Shown here: positions 44,128 through 53,409 of the stretch, in pieces
Position numbering within the stretch: position 1 is the stretch's first letter
Layout: every line of letters starts with the position of its first letter
Origin: an uncultured Acidobacteriia bacterium
GTDB lineage: Bacteria; Acidobacteriota; Terriglobia; Bryobacterales; Bryobacteraceae
DNA: 53,944 nucleotides
Assembly (NCBI GenBank): GCA_903900705.1
Contig: CAIUOG010000089.1
Location: 1 to 53,944 of the forward strand
Reading direction: 5' to 3'
The notes under the pieces: generated by a model
What the model was told of the DNA's origin: nothing
The model's database searches: none
What the model saw: only the letters and a program-made list of their open reading frames with translations
Made by a program: the position numbers and the translations under genes

Positions 44128-47100
44128 TTGCTTTTTCCGCGCTTCCGGACGCTTTCGCTTCTGGCACTTTCTCTCTCGGCCGCAGCCCCGTCAGCTTTCG
44201 CCCAGACCTTAGACCCGAAACTTTATTCAGAGATGCACTGGCGGCAGATTGGCCCGCCCCGCGCTGGTCGCGCCCGCGCCCTGGCCGGAGTTCCCAGCCA
44301 GCCGAACGTGTTCTATATCGGTTTCGATAACGGAGGCGTCTGGCGCTCCACCGACTTTGGCTCCACCTGGACACCGCTGTTTGACAGCCAGCCGACCGGC
44401 TCCATCGGCGCCATTGCCGTCGCCCCCTCCAACCCGAACGTGATCTATGTGGGCACCGGCGCGGGCATCATCCGGCCTGACCTTGCCACGGGCGACGGTG
44501 TGTATAAATCCACCAACGCCGGCAAGACCTGGACGCACCTCGGGCTTCGCGACTCGCAGATGATCGCCAATATCGAGGTGGACCCAAAGAATCCCAACCG
44601 CCTGTTCGTGGCGGCGCTCGGCCACCCCTACGGCCCCAATGCGGAGCGCGGCATCTTCCGCTCCGTGGATGGCGGCGCGAGCTTCCAGAAGGTCCTCTAC
44701 AAGGACGAGTACACCAGCGGGAACGATATCCGAATCGACCCCTCCGACCCCAACACCATCTATGCGACGCTCTGGCAGCAACAGCAGGGCTTCTATGAAA
44801 ACGGCGCGTACGGCGGCACCGATGGCGGGATCTTTAAGTCCACTGATGGCGGCTCCACCTGGAAGAAGCTCGCGGGAGGTCTGCCCCCCATCATCCAGGC
44901 GAATCTCGCCATCGCCCCCAGTAATCCGAAAGTGCTCTACGCCACGGTGGCGGCGGGCGGCGCGGCCACAGAAGGCCCGGCGGCCCCTGGCCCTGGCGGA
45001 CGCGCGGGGCGCGGCGGACGCGGCGGCAACATCTCTTTCTACAAGACCACCGATGGCGGCGAACACTGGATTCTCGCCACCGATGACCCCCGTGTTTACG
45101 AAACCGGTTCGACCGGACGTCACGCCCCGGACAACCGTCCGCTGGGTCGCATCGGCGGCGGCGACCTGCCCACCATCACGGTGGATCCGAAGAATGAAAA
45201 GATCGTCTACAGCTGTTCCACTGTCTTCTGGCGCACCGAAGACGCCGGTGTGACGTGGTCCGCCGTACGCGGCGCGCCGGGTGGCGATGATTACCAGAAG
45301 AGCTGGGTGAGCCCCGCCAATTCCAACATTATTCTGCTGGTGAGCGACCAGGGCGGAGTGGTTTCGGCCAACCGCGGCGAATCCTGGAGCAACTGGTACA
45401 ACCAGCCCACCGCCGCCATGTATCACGTGACGGCGGATAACGCGTTCCCGTACCGCCTGTGCAGCGGCCAGCAGGATTCCGGCTCGGCCTGCGTGGACAG
45501 CCGCGGCATGGATGGCGAAATCACGTTCCATGACTGGCACCCGGTCGGCATTGAAGAGTATGGCATCGCCGCGCCGGATCCGAAGAATCCGAATCTGGTG
45601 TATGGCGGCAAGGTTTCCGTCTACAACCGGCTCACCAGCCAGAAGGCGAACGTGGGACCGGGCGGTCCGGGCCGGGGCGGCGCGGCAGCCGCGCCCGCGA
45701 ACAGTAATGAACCGCCCGCGCGCACCGTCCGCACACAACCGCTCATCTGGTCGCCCAGGGATCCCAACGTGCTCTTCTATGCAACGGCGGGCGTCTGGAA
45801 GACCATCAACGGAGGCCATAGCTGGACCCCGATCAGCGGCGACCTGACCCGCGCCACCTGGGATATTCCGGCCAATGCCGGGAAGTACGCGGCCGAAGTG
45901 AAGCCCTCCGCCATGGGCTCCATCACCGCTCTCGCGCCATCACCGCTCGACGTGAACGTCCTGTGGGCGGGCACTGGCGACGGACTGATTCAGGTCACCA
46001 CCAACGGCGGCCTGAAGTGGACCAACGTCACCCCGCCGCAGATGAAGGCGTGGACCCGCATCTTCAACATGGACGCCGGCCACTTCGACGTCAAGACCGC
46101 CTACGCCGCGGCCAACACGCTGCGCCTTGACGACATGAATCCGCACCTCTGGAAGACTCATGACGGCGGCAAAACGTGGATTGAAATCAACAATGGCATC
46201 GCCCCCGGCGCGGTCACGAATTCCATCCGCGAAGACCCCCGCAAGAAGGGTCTGCTCTACGCGTCCACCGACACGCAGGTGTGGGTTTCCATCGATGATG
46301 GAGATCACTGGCGTTCGCTCCGCCTCGACATGCCGGCGATCTCTGTCCGCGACATTCAGGTGAAGGATGATGATTCCTGCATGTGCAGCGATCTGGTTGC
46401 CGGAACCCATGGCCGCGGCTTCTGGATTCTGGACGACGTCACGCCGCTGCGCCAGGCTGCCGACGCCGCCGCCGCGACCAACGCCTATCTCTTCAAGCCG
46501 GAGCCGGCCGTCCGCGTCCGGTTCGCCACGAATGACCCGACCCCCTGGCCCCCGGAGCTTCCCGCAGGCGAGAACCCGCCCGCCGGCGCCATCGTTGACT
46601 ACTATCTGCCTTCGGCCGCCGGCGAAGTGAAGCTCGAAATCCTGAACGCCACCGGCAAGGTCGTCCGCACGTATTCGAGCAAGGATGCGGTTCGGAGCCC
46701 CGACCCCGCGACGGACCCGGTCGCCTACAACAAGCTCTGCCAGGCGACCCCGAACGCGCCCGATTGCGCGCTGCCGCTCTACTGGCCCGCGCCCCAGCAG
46801 ATTCTCAAAGCCACCGCGGGCATGCACCGCTTCACCTGGGATATGCATTATGACCCGCTTCCCGGCGGTGGTGGCGGCGGACGCGGCGGTGGTGGCGGAG
46901 CCAATGGCGCCGTCCCGCACCGCACCTATCCCGGCGTGAACTCGCCCTGGGCGGCTCCCGGCAGCTACAGCGTTCGCCTCACGGCCAACGGCCAGAGCGT
47001 AACGCAGCCCATCGTCGTGAAGATGGATCCGCGCGTGAAGGTCACGCCCGAAATCCAGCAGATCTTCACGCTCACCACGCAGGCGGAGAGCGATGCGAAG

Positions 47101-47457
47101 ACCGCCCTGGCGGCACGCAAAGACGCACTTGACCTGATGGAAAAGGTGAAGGCGAAAGGCGCTTCCCCTGCCAATGACGCGCTGCTGAAGAAGCTGCAGG
47201 AAATCGCACCGGCCGAAGCCCCGCAGGGTGGAGGTGGAGGTGGGTTTGGTGGCGGTGGCGGTTTTGGCGGTCCGGAGCCCGCTCCCGCCGCGGCGACCCT
47301 CACCAACATCCCGAACCTGCTGGTCAACTCCGTCATGTCGATGCAGGGCGCGGAACTGCCACCCACGGCGGCGCAACTCGAAGCCGTGAAGAAACAGGAA
47401 GCCGCCTATGCCGCGCTGATGGTGAAGTGGTCCGCCCTGAAGCAGTCTGTGAAATAA
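44128..47457 (+). CDS. Exported BNR/sortilin-type beta-propeller protein, paralogue 2
   Basis: An 1109-aa protein with TTG start (AGGAG 10-14 bp upstream) and a signal peptide (LLALSLSAAAPSAFAQ). It starts like paralogue 1 (MHWRQIGPPRAGRARAL versus LQWRDVGPMRAGRSFGV) and has the same Asp-box blades (GVYKSTNAGKTWTHLG, GIFKSTDGGSTWKKLA, LWKTHDGGKTWIEI). Gly-rich insertions occur at about 290 and about 915. The C-terminal 120 residues are an extra helical segment (VTPEIQQIFTLTTQAESDAK) ending in another Gly-rich run. Surface binding or glycan-related role inferred. Confidence 0.8.
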   Translation: MLFPRFRTLSLLALSLSAAAPSAFAQTLDPKLYSEMHWRQIGPPRAGRARALAGVPSQPNVFYIGFDNGGVWRSTDFGSTWTPLFDSQPTGSIGAIAVAPSNPNVIYVGTGAGIIRPDLATGDGVYKSTNAGKTWTHLGLRDSQMIANIEVDPKNPNRLFVAALGHPYGPNAERGIFRSVDGGASFQKVLYKDEYTSGNDIRIDPSDPNTIYATLWQQQQGFYENGAYGGTDGGIFKSTDGGSTWKKLAGGLPPIIQANLAIAPSNPKVLYATVAAGGAATEGPAAPGPGGRAGRGGRGGNISFYKTTDGGEHWILATDDPRVYETGSTGRHAPDNRPLGRIGGGDLPTITVDPKNEKIVYSCSTVFWRTEDAGVTWSAVRGAPGGDDYQKSWVSPANSNIILLVSDQGGVVSANRGESWSNWYNQPTAAMYHVTADNAFPYRLCSGQQDSGSACVDSRGMDGEITFHDWHPVGIEEYGIAAPDPKNPNLVYGGKVSVYNRLTSQKANVGPGGPGRGGAAAAPANSNEPPARTVRTQPLIWSPRDPNVLFYATAGVWKTINGGHSWTPISGDLTRATWDIPANAGKYAAEVKPSAMGSITALAPSPLDVNVLWAGTGDGLIQVTTNGGLKWTNVTPPQMKAWTRIFNMDAGHFDVKTAYAAANTLRLDDMNPHLWKTHDGGKTWIEINNGIAPGAVTNSIREDPRKKGLLYASTDTQVWVSIDDGDHWRSLRLDMPAISVRDIQVKDDDSCMCSDLVAGTHGRGFWILDDVTPLRQAADAAAATNAYLFKPEPAVRVRFATNDPTPWPPELPAGENPPAGAIVDYYLPSAAGEVKLEILNATGKVVRTYSSKDAVRSPDPATDPVAYNKLCQATPNAPDCALPLYWPAPQQILKATAGMHRFTWDMHYDPLPGGGGGGRGGGGGANGAVPHRTYPGVNSPWAAPGSYSVRLTANGQSVTQPIVVKMDPRVKVTPEIQQIFTLTTQAESDAKTALAARKDALDLMEKVKAKGASPANDALLKKLQEIAPAEAPQGGGGGGFGGGGGFGGPEPAPAAATLTNIPNLLVNSVMSMQGAELPPTAAQLEAVKKQEAAYAALMVKWSALKQSVK

Positions 47458-47474
47458 GGCGATCAAACAGAGCC

Positions 47475-48068
47475 GTGCTACCCATTCTGTTTGCCACTTA
47501 CGGAGCTGTGTTTGTCGCCGAGATCGTCGGCGACAAACTGCTCTATACGACCGGCGTGCTGGCCACCCGTTACCGCACCGTGCCGATCATGATCGGCATG
47601 CTCATCGCCTTCATGGCGAAGATGGCGGTAGCGGTGGCGGTGGGCAGCGCCATTGCGAAACTCCCGCCGCTTTTGGTGGCGGGTCTCACCAGCGCCAGTT
47701 TCCTCGGCCTCGCCATCACGCTTTGGCGGAAGCCGGTGGAGCGAACGTCGGCGGAAACGAAGGACAACCGGGCCACCCGCGCCGCGATGATTTCCTTCGC
47801 GGCCATCTTCTTTTCCGAATGGGGCGACATCGGGCAGATCACGGCCGCCACCATGTCGGCTCGCTTCGGTCAGCCGGGTGTCGTGTGGATAGGCGCCGTC
47901 AGCGCCATGGCGACGAAGGGCGCGCTCGCCGCCTCCGTTGGCGCCGGTGTGCGCCAGTGGATTGTCAATCGCGTCTCGCCCCGTGTCATCCGGATCGCCG
48001 GCGTCAGTGCCCTGCTGGTTTTGGGCCTGCTGTCTGTAATTGAGACGCTGACTGAAGGTCACGCCTGA
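47475..48068 (+). CDS. TMEM165/GDT1 family (UPF0016) cation transporter
   Basis: A 197-aa membrane protein from GTG 47475, 17 bp after the preceding stop. It has about six TM helices with two related halves. The first acidic motif reads VAEIVGDKLL (family consensus ExGDK, here with one extra residue) and the second SEWGDIGQI. Family members move Mn2+ or Ca2+ in exchange for protons. Its last 65 bp overlap the convergent MFS gene. Confidence 0.75.
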   Translation: MLPILFATYGAVFVAEIVGDKLLYTTGVLATRYRTVPIMIGMLIAFMAKMAVAVAVGSAIAKLPPLLVAGLTSASFLGLAITLWRKPVERTSAETKDNRATRAAMISFAAIFFSEWGDIGQITAATMSARFGQPGVVWIGAVSAMATKGALAASVGAGVRQWIVNRVSPRVIRIAGVSALLVLGLLSVIETLTEGHA

Positions 48069-49215
48069 GCCCGAAGAACATCACGGCCGCCCCCAGGTGC
48101 GCCACGATGCCAAACGCCACCAGCGCCATCACGGACCGCGAATAGAGCAGCCCCATCACCAGGCTGCCCAGAAACCACATCACGCCGTATATGCCGTTGA
48201 ACGCGCCGAACGCGCTGCCCCGTTTGTTCATGGAAACCACGGACGCGATGCCGGAGCGCAGACAGGCATCCTGCGCGCCCAGCCCCGTCGCCCAGCACGC
48301 CACGCTCGCGATGGCCCCGGCCGGGCCGCCGAAGAAGCCGAGTGGCAGCGCGAGAAGCGAAATCAGAATCCCGAAGACCAGCGTGTTCAGGCCAAAGCGG
48401 TCGTAGAAGCGTCCGAACAGCAGCGCCGTCAGGCCGTTCACACCCATGGCGCCGGCGTAGAGCAGCGGAATTTCCACCTGCGTCGAGATATTCGCGCTCT
48501 GGAAGTGATAGGCCAGCAGGGGAAAGTCCACTATCCCGAAGGCGAGCAACCCGGCGGCCGCCACGTACAGCCAGAAAACGCGGGGAAGCACCTGGGTGGT
48601 TTGGGTTTTGACGGGCTTCAGACGGTCCGGATTCAGAATCTTCGCGGCGGAGAGCGCCAGCAGCGTTCCCACTGCGGGAAAGGCCAGCCACAGGAAACCC
48701 GGCCCGAAATGCCGCGAGCGCGCGACAGCCGCCACCATGAGCAGCGGGCCGATCACCGCGCCGGTCTGGTCCATCACCGAGTGCAGGCCGAAGCCCCACC
48801 CGTGCCCGATCTCCTGGGTGGCGCTGGAAAGCAGAACATCCCGCGCCGGCCCGCGCATGGCCTTGCCGGTGCGTTCCGCGATGATCAGAATCGCCGCCAC
48901 CTGCCACGTGGGCGCGAAAGCCAGCGCGGGCACGGCAATCACGTTCATGGCATACCCGCTGAAGGTGATAACCCAGTACGCTTTGGTCTTGTCCGCGAAC
49001 TTCCCGGAAAAATAGCGCAGGCTGGCCGCCAGCATTTCGCCCACGCCCGCAATCATCGCGACCTGAAAAGCTGAGGCGCCCAGATCTTTCAGATACGGCC
49101 CGATGATGCTGTGAGCACCCTCGTAAGTCATATCCGCAAACAGGCTGACTATGCCGAGACAGACGATAAAACGGAGCGCCGACGCCCGGATCTCTTCAGG
49201 GGTTAGTTCTGGCAT
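48004..49215 (-). CDS. Major facilitator superfamily transporter
   Basis: A 403-aa protein with about 12 TM segments. The first half has the MFS loop-2/3-like motif YFSGKFADKTKAYW and the helix-5 region RGPARDVLLSSAT. The second half repeats (LFGRFYDRFG). MFS proteins of this look (YfcJ-/UMF-like) are often drug or sugar exporters; the substrate is not evident. Start ATG 49215. Its 3' end overlaps the GDT1 gene by 65 bp. Confidence 0.82.
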   Translation of the reverse strand: MPELTPEEIRASALRFIVCLGIVSLFADMTYEGAHSIIGPYLKDLGASAFQVAMIAGVGEMLAASLRYFSGKFADKTKAYWVITFSGYAMNVIAVPALAFAPTWQVAAILIIAERTGKAMRGPARDVLLSSATQEIGHGWGFGLHSVMDQTGAVIGPLLMVAAVARSRHFGPGFLWLAFPAVGTLLALSAAKILNPDRLKPVKTQTTQVLPRVFWLYVAAAGLLAFGIVDFPLLAYHFQSANISTQVEIPLLYAGAMGVNGLTALLFGRFYDRFGLNTLVFGILISLLALPLGFFGGPAGAIASVACWATGLGAQDACLRSGIASVVSMNKRGSAFGAFNGIYGVMWFLGSLVMGLLYSRSVMALVAFGIVAHLGAAVMFFGLRRDLQSASQLQTAGPKPAGH

Positions 49216-49258
49216 GCGTAACCCGCATGATAGCGTGCGAGGGCCTCAGGAAAGCCGC

Positions 49259-51310
49259 TCAGGCAACCGAAGCGGAAACGGTGGGGATGCGCGCCAGGGT
49301 GAGATCGATGTCTTTCACGGTGAAGGGCTTCGCCATGTAGTCATCCATGCCCGCGGCGAGACATTTGGCGCGGTCTTCTTCCATGGCGTGCGCGGTCACC
49401 GCGACAATCCACATCGCTTCGCCGCCCTGTTCGCGCGAACGGATTTCGCGGGCCGCCTCGTAGCCATCCATCTCCGGCATCTGGCAGTCCATGAAAATCA
49501 CATCGTAGCTGCCGGAGAAACGGCGTTCCACCGCTTCCCTGCCGTTCGAAGCCAGTTCCGTCTCATGCCCCATGCGCTTCAATAGCGCCGCCGCCACTTT
49601 CTGATTCACGGGATTATCCTCCGCAATCAGAATCCGCAGACTGCGGCGCACCACCGGCTCCGCAGGCACTTGTTTGGGCTTCTGCCCTTCACCCAGCCGC
49701 GCCGTAAACCAGATCCGGGAGCCCTCTCCCGTTTTACTTTCGAGGCCGACAGTGCCCTCCATCTGTCCGGCAAGGCGCTTCACGATCGCCAGACCCAGCC
49801 CGGTGCCGCCGAACTTGCGCGTCATGGAAGCGTCGGCCTGCGTGAACGGCTCAAACAGGTATTTCTGCTGCGCTTCCGGGATTCCGATGCCGGTATCGCG
49901 CACCTCAAACCGCAAAAGTACGGTCCCGTGATGCCGGGCCGAACCGCTGTCGTTCGGAATACCGGAAACGTGAATCGACACGCTGCCTTTTTCAGTGAAT
50001 TTCACGGCATTCCCGGTCAGATTCAGCAGGATCTGCGCGAGGCGGATCGGATCTCCGCGAAGCTGCCTCGGCAAGCCGGGGGCGACATCCAGCGTGAGCG
50101 CCAGACCTTTCGATTCCACCTCGGGCTTCATGGTCGCCATCACCATGCGCAGCGGCTCATCGAGGGGGAAATCGATCTCTTCCAGAACGACCTTGCCCGC
50201 CTCGATCTTGCTCACATCGAGAACGTCGTTCAAAATCTGCGTGAGGTTCCGGCCACAATGCTGGATCGACTCCACCAGTTCCATTTGCTCCGCGGCGAGC
50301 GGACCCGAACCCTTCAGCAATTCCGCCATCCCGACAATCCCGTTCATCGGCGTGCGGATCTCATGGCTCATGTTGGCAAGGAACTGGCTCTTCGCCTTCG
50401 CCGCGCGGCCCGCCAGAAGAAGCGCCCGTCGAAGCATCAGCGCGAAGACGCCAAGCGCGAAGATGAGCGCGATCAGCACACCCGTCACAATCGTCAACTG
50501 CTTCCGCTTCTCCAGCGACCGGTTCAGTTCATCCACAAGCTGGGTCTCCGGAGAGAAACCAAAACCCCACTTGCGGTAGATGCGCTGGATGGTGCCGTCC
50601 TCCGCCATCTGATTCAGGCTTTCGCGAAGGCCATCGATCACCGCGGCATCTTCGGCGCGGCCCAGAACGCCCAGGCCCTGATAGGTGTTCGGAACCGGTT
50701 CGGTGCGCAGAGAAATCCCGTCACAGGCGGGCGGTCGCTCCAGCAGGAACGTCGCGAGAGAGCGCGATTCCATCAGCGCCGCCGCGGTTTCACCGCTGCA
50801 GAGCGCGGACATGATGGCGGGTCGATCGGGTTTCGGATCAAGAACCGAGGTGGAGAACCGCTGTTCCGCCAGCCGCCGATAAGCCAGCACCGTGGGAACC
50901 CCGAGTTTCTTCCCCTTCAGATCCGGCACTTCACTCGACTGAGTTTTCTGCCAGACCAGCCAGGTCTCCGTCCTCATCCAGGCGCTCGATAGATGCACCT
51001 CGGAGGAGGCCAGACGTTCCGGCGTCATCGCACCCATCGGGTAGAGGTCCGCCGAACCGTTCTTCAGGACGTCTTCGGGCTTCGCCATCGAGTAAACCCA
51101 TTCGAGACGAATACCCTGCCGCTGTGCCGCGATATTGAACAGATCAACGGTTACGCCCTCGGCGGCTTTGCCAGGTTCCGCGGAATAATACGGTGGGTTC
51201 TGGGTGTAAACCGCGCGGTATACCGACTTGTGGGGATGAGAACCGCCGCAGGAGAAACAGATGGCCGACAGGGTGACCACGGCCCCCATTGAAACCGTAC
51301 GACTTTTCAC
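49259..51310 (-). CDS. Hybrid sensor kinase with periplasmic SBP_bac_3 domain and receiver
   Basis: A 683-aa protein from GTG 51310 (ATG 51289 also possible), since this gives a leader with lipobox-like ICFSC. Order: signal/anchor; a type-3 solute-binding domain (about 32-245: VYRAVYTQNPPYYSAEP, ADLYPMGAMTPERLASSEVH); TM (LTIVTGVLIALIFALGVFAL); HisKA with H316 (ANMSHEIRTPMNG); HATPase_c (NLTGNAVKFTEKG, DTGIGIP, FGGTGLGLAI); receiver with D608 (IFMDCQMPEMDG). It should sense a small ligand such as an amino acid or sugar. No output regulator is adjacent. It is divergent from the GH36-like gene. Confidence 0.85.
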   Translation of the reverse strand: MKSRTVSMGAVVTLSAICFSCGGSHPHKSVYRAVYTQNPPYYSAEPGKAAEGVTVDLFNIAAQRQGIRLEWVYSMAKPEDVLKNGSADLYPMGAMTPERLASSEVHLSSAWMRTETWLVWQKTQSSEVPDLKGKKLGVPTVLAYRRLAEQRFSTSVLDPKPDRPAIMSALCSGETAAALMESRSLATFLLERPPACDGISLRTEPVPNTYQGLGVLGRAEDAAVIDGLRESLNQMAEDGTIQRIYRKWGFGFSPETQLVDELNRSLEKRKQLTIVTGVLIALIFALGVFALMLRRALLLAGRAAKAKSQFLANMSHEIRTPMNGIVGMAELLKGSGPLAAEQMELVESIQHCGRNLTQILNDVLDVSKIEAGKVVLEEIDFPLDEPLRMVMATMKPEVESKGLALTLDVAPGLPRQLRGDPIRLAQILLNLTGNAVKFTEKGSVSIHVSGIPNDSGSARHHGTVLLRFEVRDTGIGIPEAQQKYLFEPFTQADASMTRKFGGTGLGLAIVKRLAGQMEGTVGLESKTGEGSRIWFTARLGEGQKPKQVPAEPVVRRSLRILIAEDNPVNQKVAAALLKRMGHETELASNGREAVERRFSGSYDVIFMDCQMPEMDGYEAAREIRSREQGGEAMWIVAVTAHAMEEDRAKCLAAGMDDYMAKPFTVKDIDLTLARIPTVSASVA

Positions 51311-51456
51311 AACAGACAGCACTCTTACCAGTGTAGCGACGGCCGGCCCAAACCCGCCAGTCGTCTCCCGGAAATCGTGGTTATAGTATGAAAATCCCGT
51401 ACCGGTATCGCAACTCAGGCATACACATCGGGAATACAATCAGGGCAAGACGCACC

Positions 51457-53409
51457 GTGAAAACAATTCTCACCGCAGTGTTCCTGCCCCTGCTGGCCTT
51501 CCCCGCCCCGACGCCCGCGAAGGTCGTCACGTTCGAAACCTGCCGCGCCTCCTGGAACGGCGAGCGGCTGATTCTCGAAAACGCCCATATCCGGCGCGAG
51601 TGGGTTTGGGCAGGCGCGCGCCCGATCCCGGTGTCGTTTCGTGACCTCGACACCGGCACGGAGTGGCTGGCCACATCGCTTTCCAGCCCATCCACTCCCG
51701 GTACCGTTCTCCTGAACTTCAGTACTCATGCCGGGGCGGCAACGCCCGTGCAGGCGGCATCGCTGCAGGTGCAAATCGAAGCGAAAAAGGACTCCGGAAC
51801 CTCCGTCTATCGGTTTCAGATCTTTCCGGACGCACGAGGCATCCTGGAGCAGATTACCGAACCCGGCTCGCCAACTGACCACACACCCGCCGAATCCCTG
51901 CTGCTCGCTCCGGAACATATCCGTCTCACGCAGGTCACATTGCTCGATCAGACGGACGCGCATAACCAACTGGTCTTCGAGCGGGAATGGCTGCCCCAGC
52001 GAAACGAGGCGGCACTGCATCTGGAGGGGAATCTCTTCGTGGTGGAAGATTCCCTCACGCGCGCCGGCCTTGTCTTTCTGAAACTCGCTCCCCTGCCCCA
52101 TGCGCGCCCCGTGAAAGCCCCGTGGGATCTGGAAGCCGGCAATAAATCGCGCAACTTTCAGATCACTCTGCCGGGCCGGGACTACCCCTGGACCGTGATC
52201 GCCTACGCCGGCGGCCGCGCCGGACGCACCGAAGCCCTGCAGAACTTTCAGCGGGGGATGCGTTCCTTTCAGCCGGGCCGCGATGGCATGTTCCTGAGCA
52301 ACACCTGGGGTGACCGCTCCCGCGACGCGCGAATCAATTCCGATTTCATGCGCAAGGAGATCGCCGCCGGCAGCGCGCTGGGCGTGGACGTGATCCAGAT
52401 CGACGACGGCTGGCAGACAGGCCGCACAAAAAACTCCGCCCGCGGCGCGGGTGTCTGGACCGGTTACTGGGCCGAGAACCCGAACTTCTGGCAGCCCGAC
52501 CCCGTGCGCTTTCCAGGCGGTCTGACGCCTCTCGCGAAAGAAGCCGCCGCCAAAGGCATGAAATTCGGCTTGTGGTTCGGGCCCGATTCGAGCAACGATT
52601 TCGCAAACTGGGAGCGCGACGCCAACCGCATCCTCGAACTCCACCGGCTGGATGGCATCGATTACTTCAAGATCGATGGCGTCAAGGCCCTCAGCAAACA
52701 AGCCGAGCAAAACCTCCGACGCCTGTTTGACCGCGTGCAGCTTGAGACCGGCGGCAAGGTCGTGTTTGATCTCGACGTCACAGCGGAAATCCGCCCCGGC
52801 TACTTTGGCATGAGCGATGTGGGCCCGCTGTTTGTTGAGAACCGTTACACGGATTCCCACGGGTATTTCCCGCACCAGACCCTGCGCAATCTCTGGCAAC
52901 TGGCGGCTTATGTCGACCCGCGCCGCGTGCGCATGGAAGTGCTCAACAACGAACGCAATGAAGCCGGCTACGCGGGCGACCCGCTCGCGCCCTCAAGCTA
53001 CACGCCGGACTACCTGTTCGCCTCCGTGATGTTCGCCAACCCGCTGGGCTGGTTTGAGACATCGAACTTGTCCCCGGCCTACACGACGGCGATGGGCAAG
53101 CTGGTCAGGATCTGGAAGGAGCAACGAAACGAGCTTTTCGCGGATACCATTCTTCCGGTGGGCGAAGCGCCGGACGGCACGAACTGGTCCGGCTTCGCGG
53201 CCTTTAACGCGGCGCGCAATGCGGGCTACCTGCTGTACTTCCGGGGCGTGAATTCGCCCGCCGTCTGGAAAGAAAGACTCAATGTATTCGGACCGGGCCG
53301 GGGACAAATCCGGGTCCTCAGCGGGACCGGCAGCGCCTCGCTCGATGGCGGCGAGGTTTCGCTGCAGATCCCGCAGGCACCCGGTTACCTCTGGGTCAAA
53401 GTGAACTGA
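51457..53409 (+). CDS. Exported GH36-like alpha-galactosidase
   Basis: A 650-aa protein. GTG 51457 is preferred because it starts a signal peptide (ILTAVFLPLLAFPAPTPA); the ATG at 51388 would add a charged stretch. Residues 30-270: N-terminal beta-domain. Then the (beta/alpha)8 barrel of clan GH-D: NTWGDRSRDARINSDF, GVDVIQIDDGWQTG, GMKFGLWFGPDSSN, and IDYFKIDGVKAL with the expected nucleophile D407. It is probably active on galactosides or related glycans outside the inner membrane. The general acid could not be placed. It is divergent from the hybrid kinase, which may sense its products. Confidence 0.75.
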   Translation: MKTILTAVFLPLLAFPAPTPAKVVTFETCRASWNGERLILENAHIRREWVWAGARPIPVSFRDLDTGTEWLATSLSSPSTPGTVLLNFSTHAGAATPVQAASLQVQIEAKKDSGTSVYRFQIFPDARGILEQITEPGSPTDHTPAESLLLAPEHIRLTQVTLLDQTDAHNQLVFEREWLPQRNEAALHLEGNLFVVEDSLTRAGLVFLKLAPLPHARPVKAPWDLEAGNKSRNFQITLPGRDYPWTVIAYAGGRAGRTEALQNFQRGMRSFQPGRDGMFLSNTWGDRSRDARINSDFMRKEIAAGSALGVDVIQIDDGWQTGRTKNSARGAGVWTGYWAENPNFWQPDPVRFPGGLTPLAKEAAAKGMKFGLWFGPDSSNDFANWERDANRILELHRLDGIDYFKIDGVKALSKQAEQNLRRLFDRVQLETGGKVVFDLDVTAEIRPGYFGMSDVGPLFVENRYTDSHGYFPHQTLRNLWQLAAYVDPRRVRMEVLNNERNEAGYAGDPLAPSSYTPDYLFASVMFANPLGWFETSNLSPAYTTAMGKLVRIWKEQRNELFADTILPVGEAPDGTNWSGFAAFNAARNAGYLLYFRGVNSPAVWKERLNVFGPGRGQIRVLSGTGSASLDGGEVSLQIPQAPGYLWVKVN

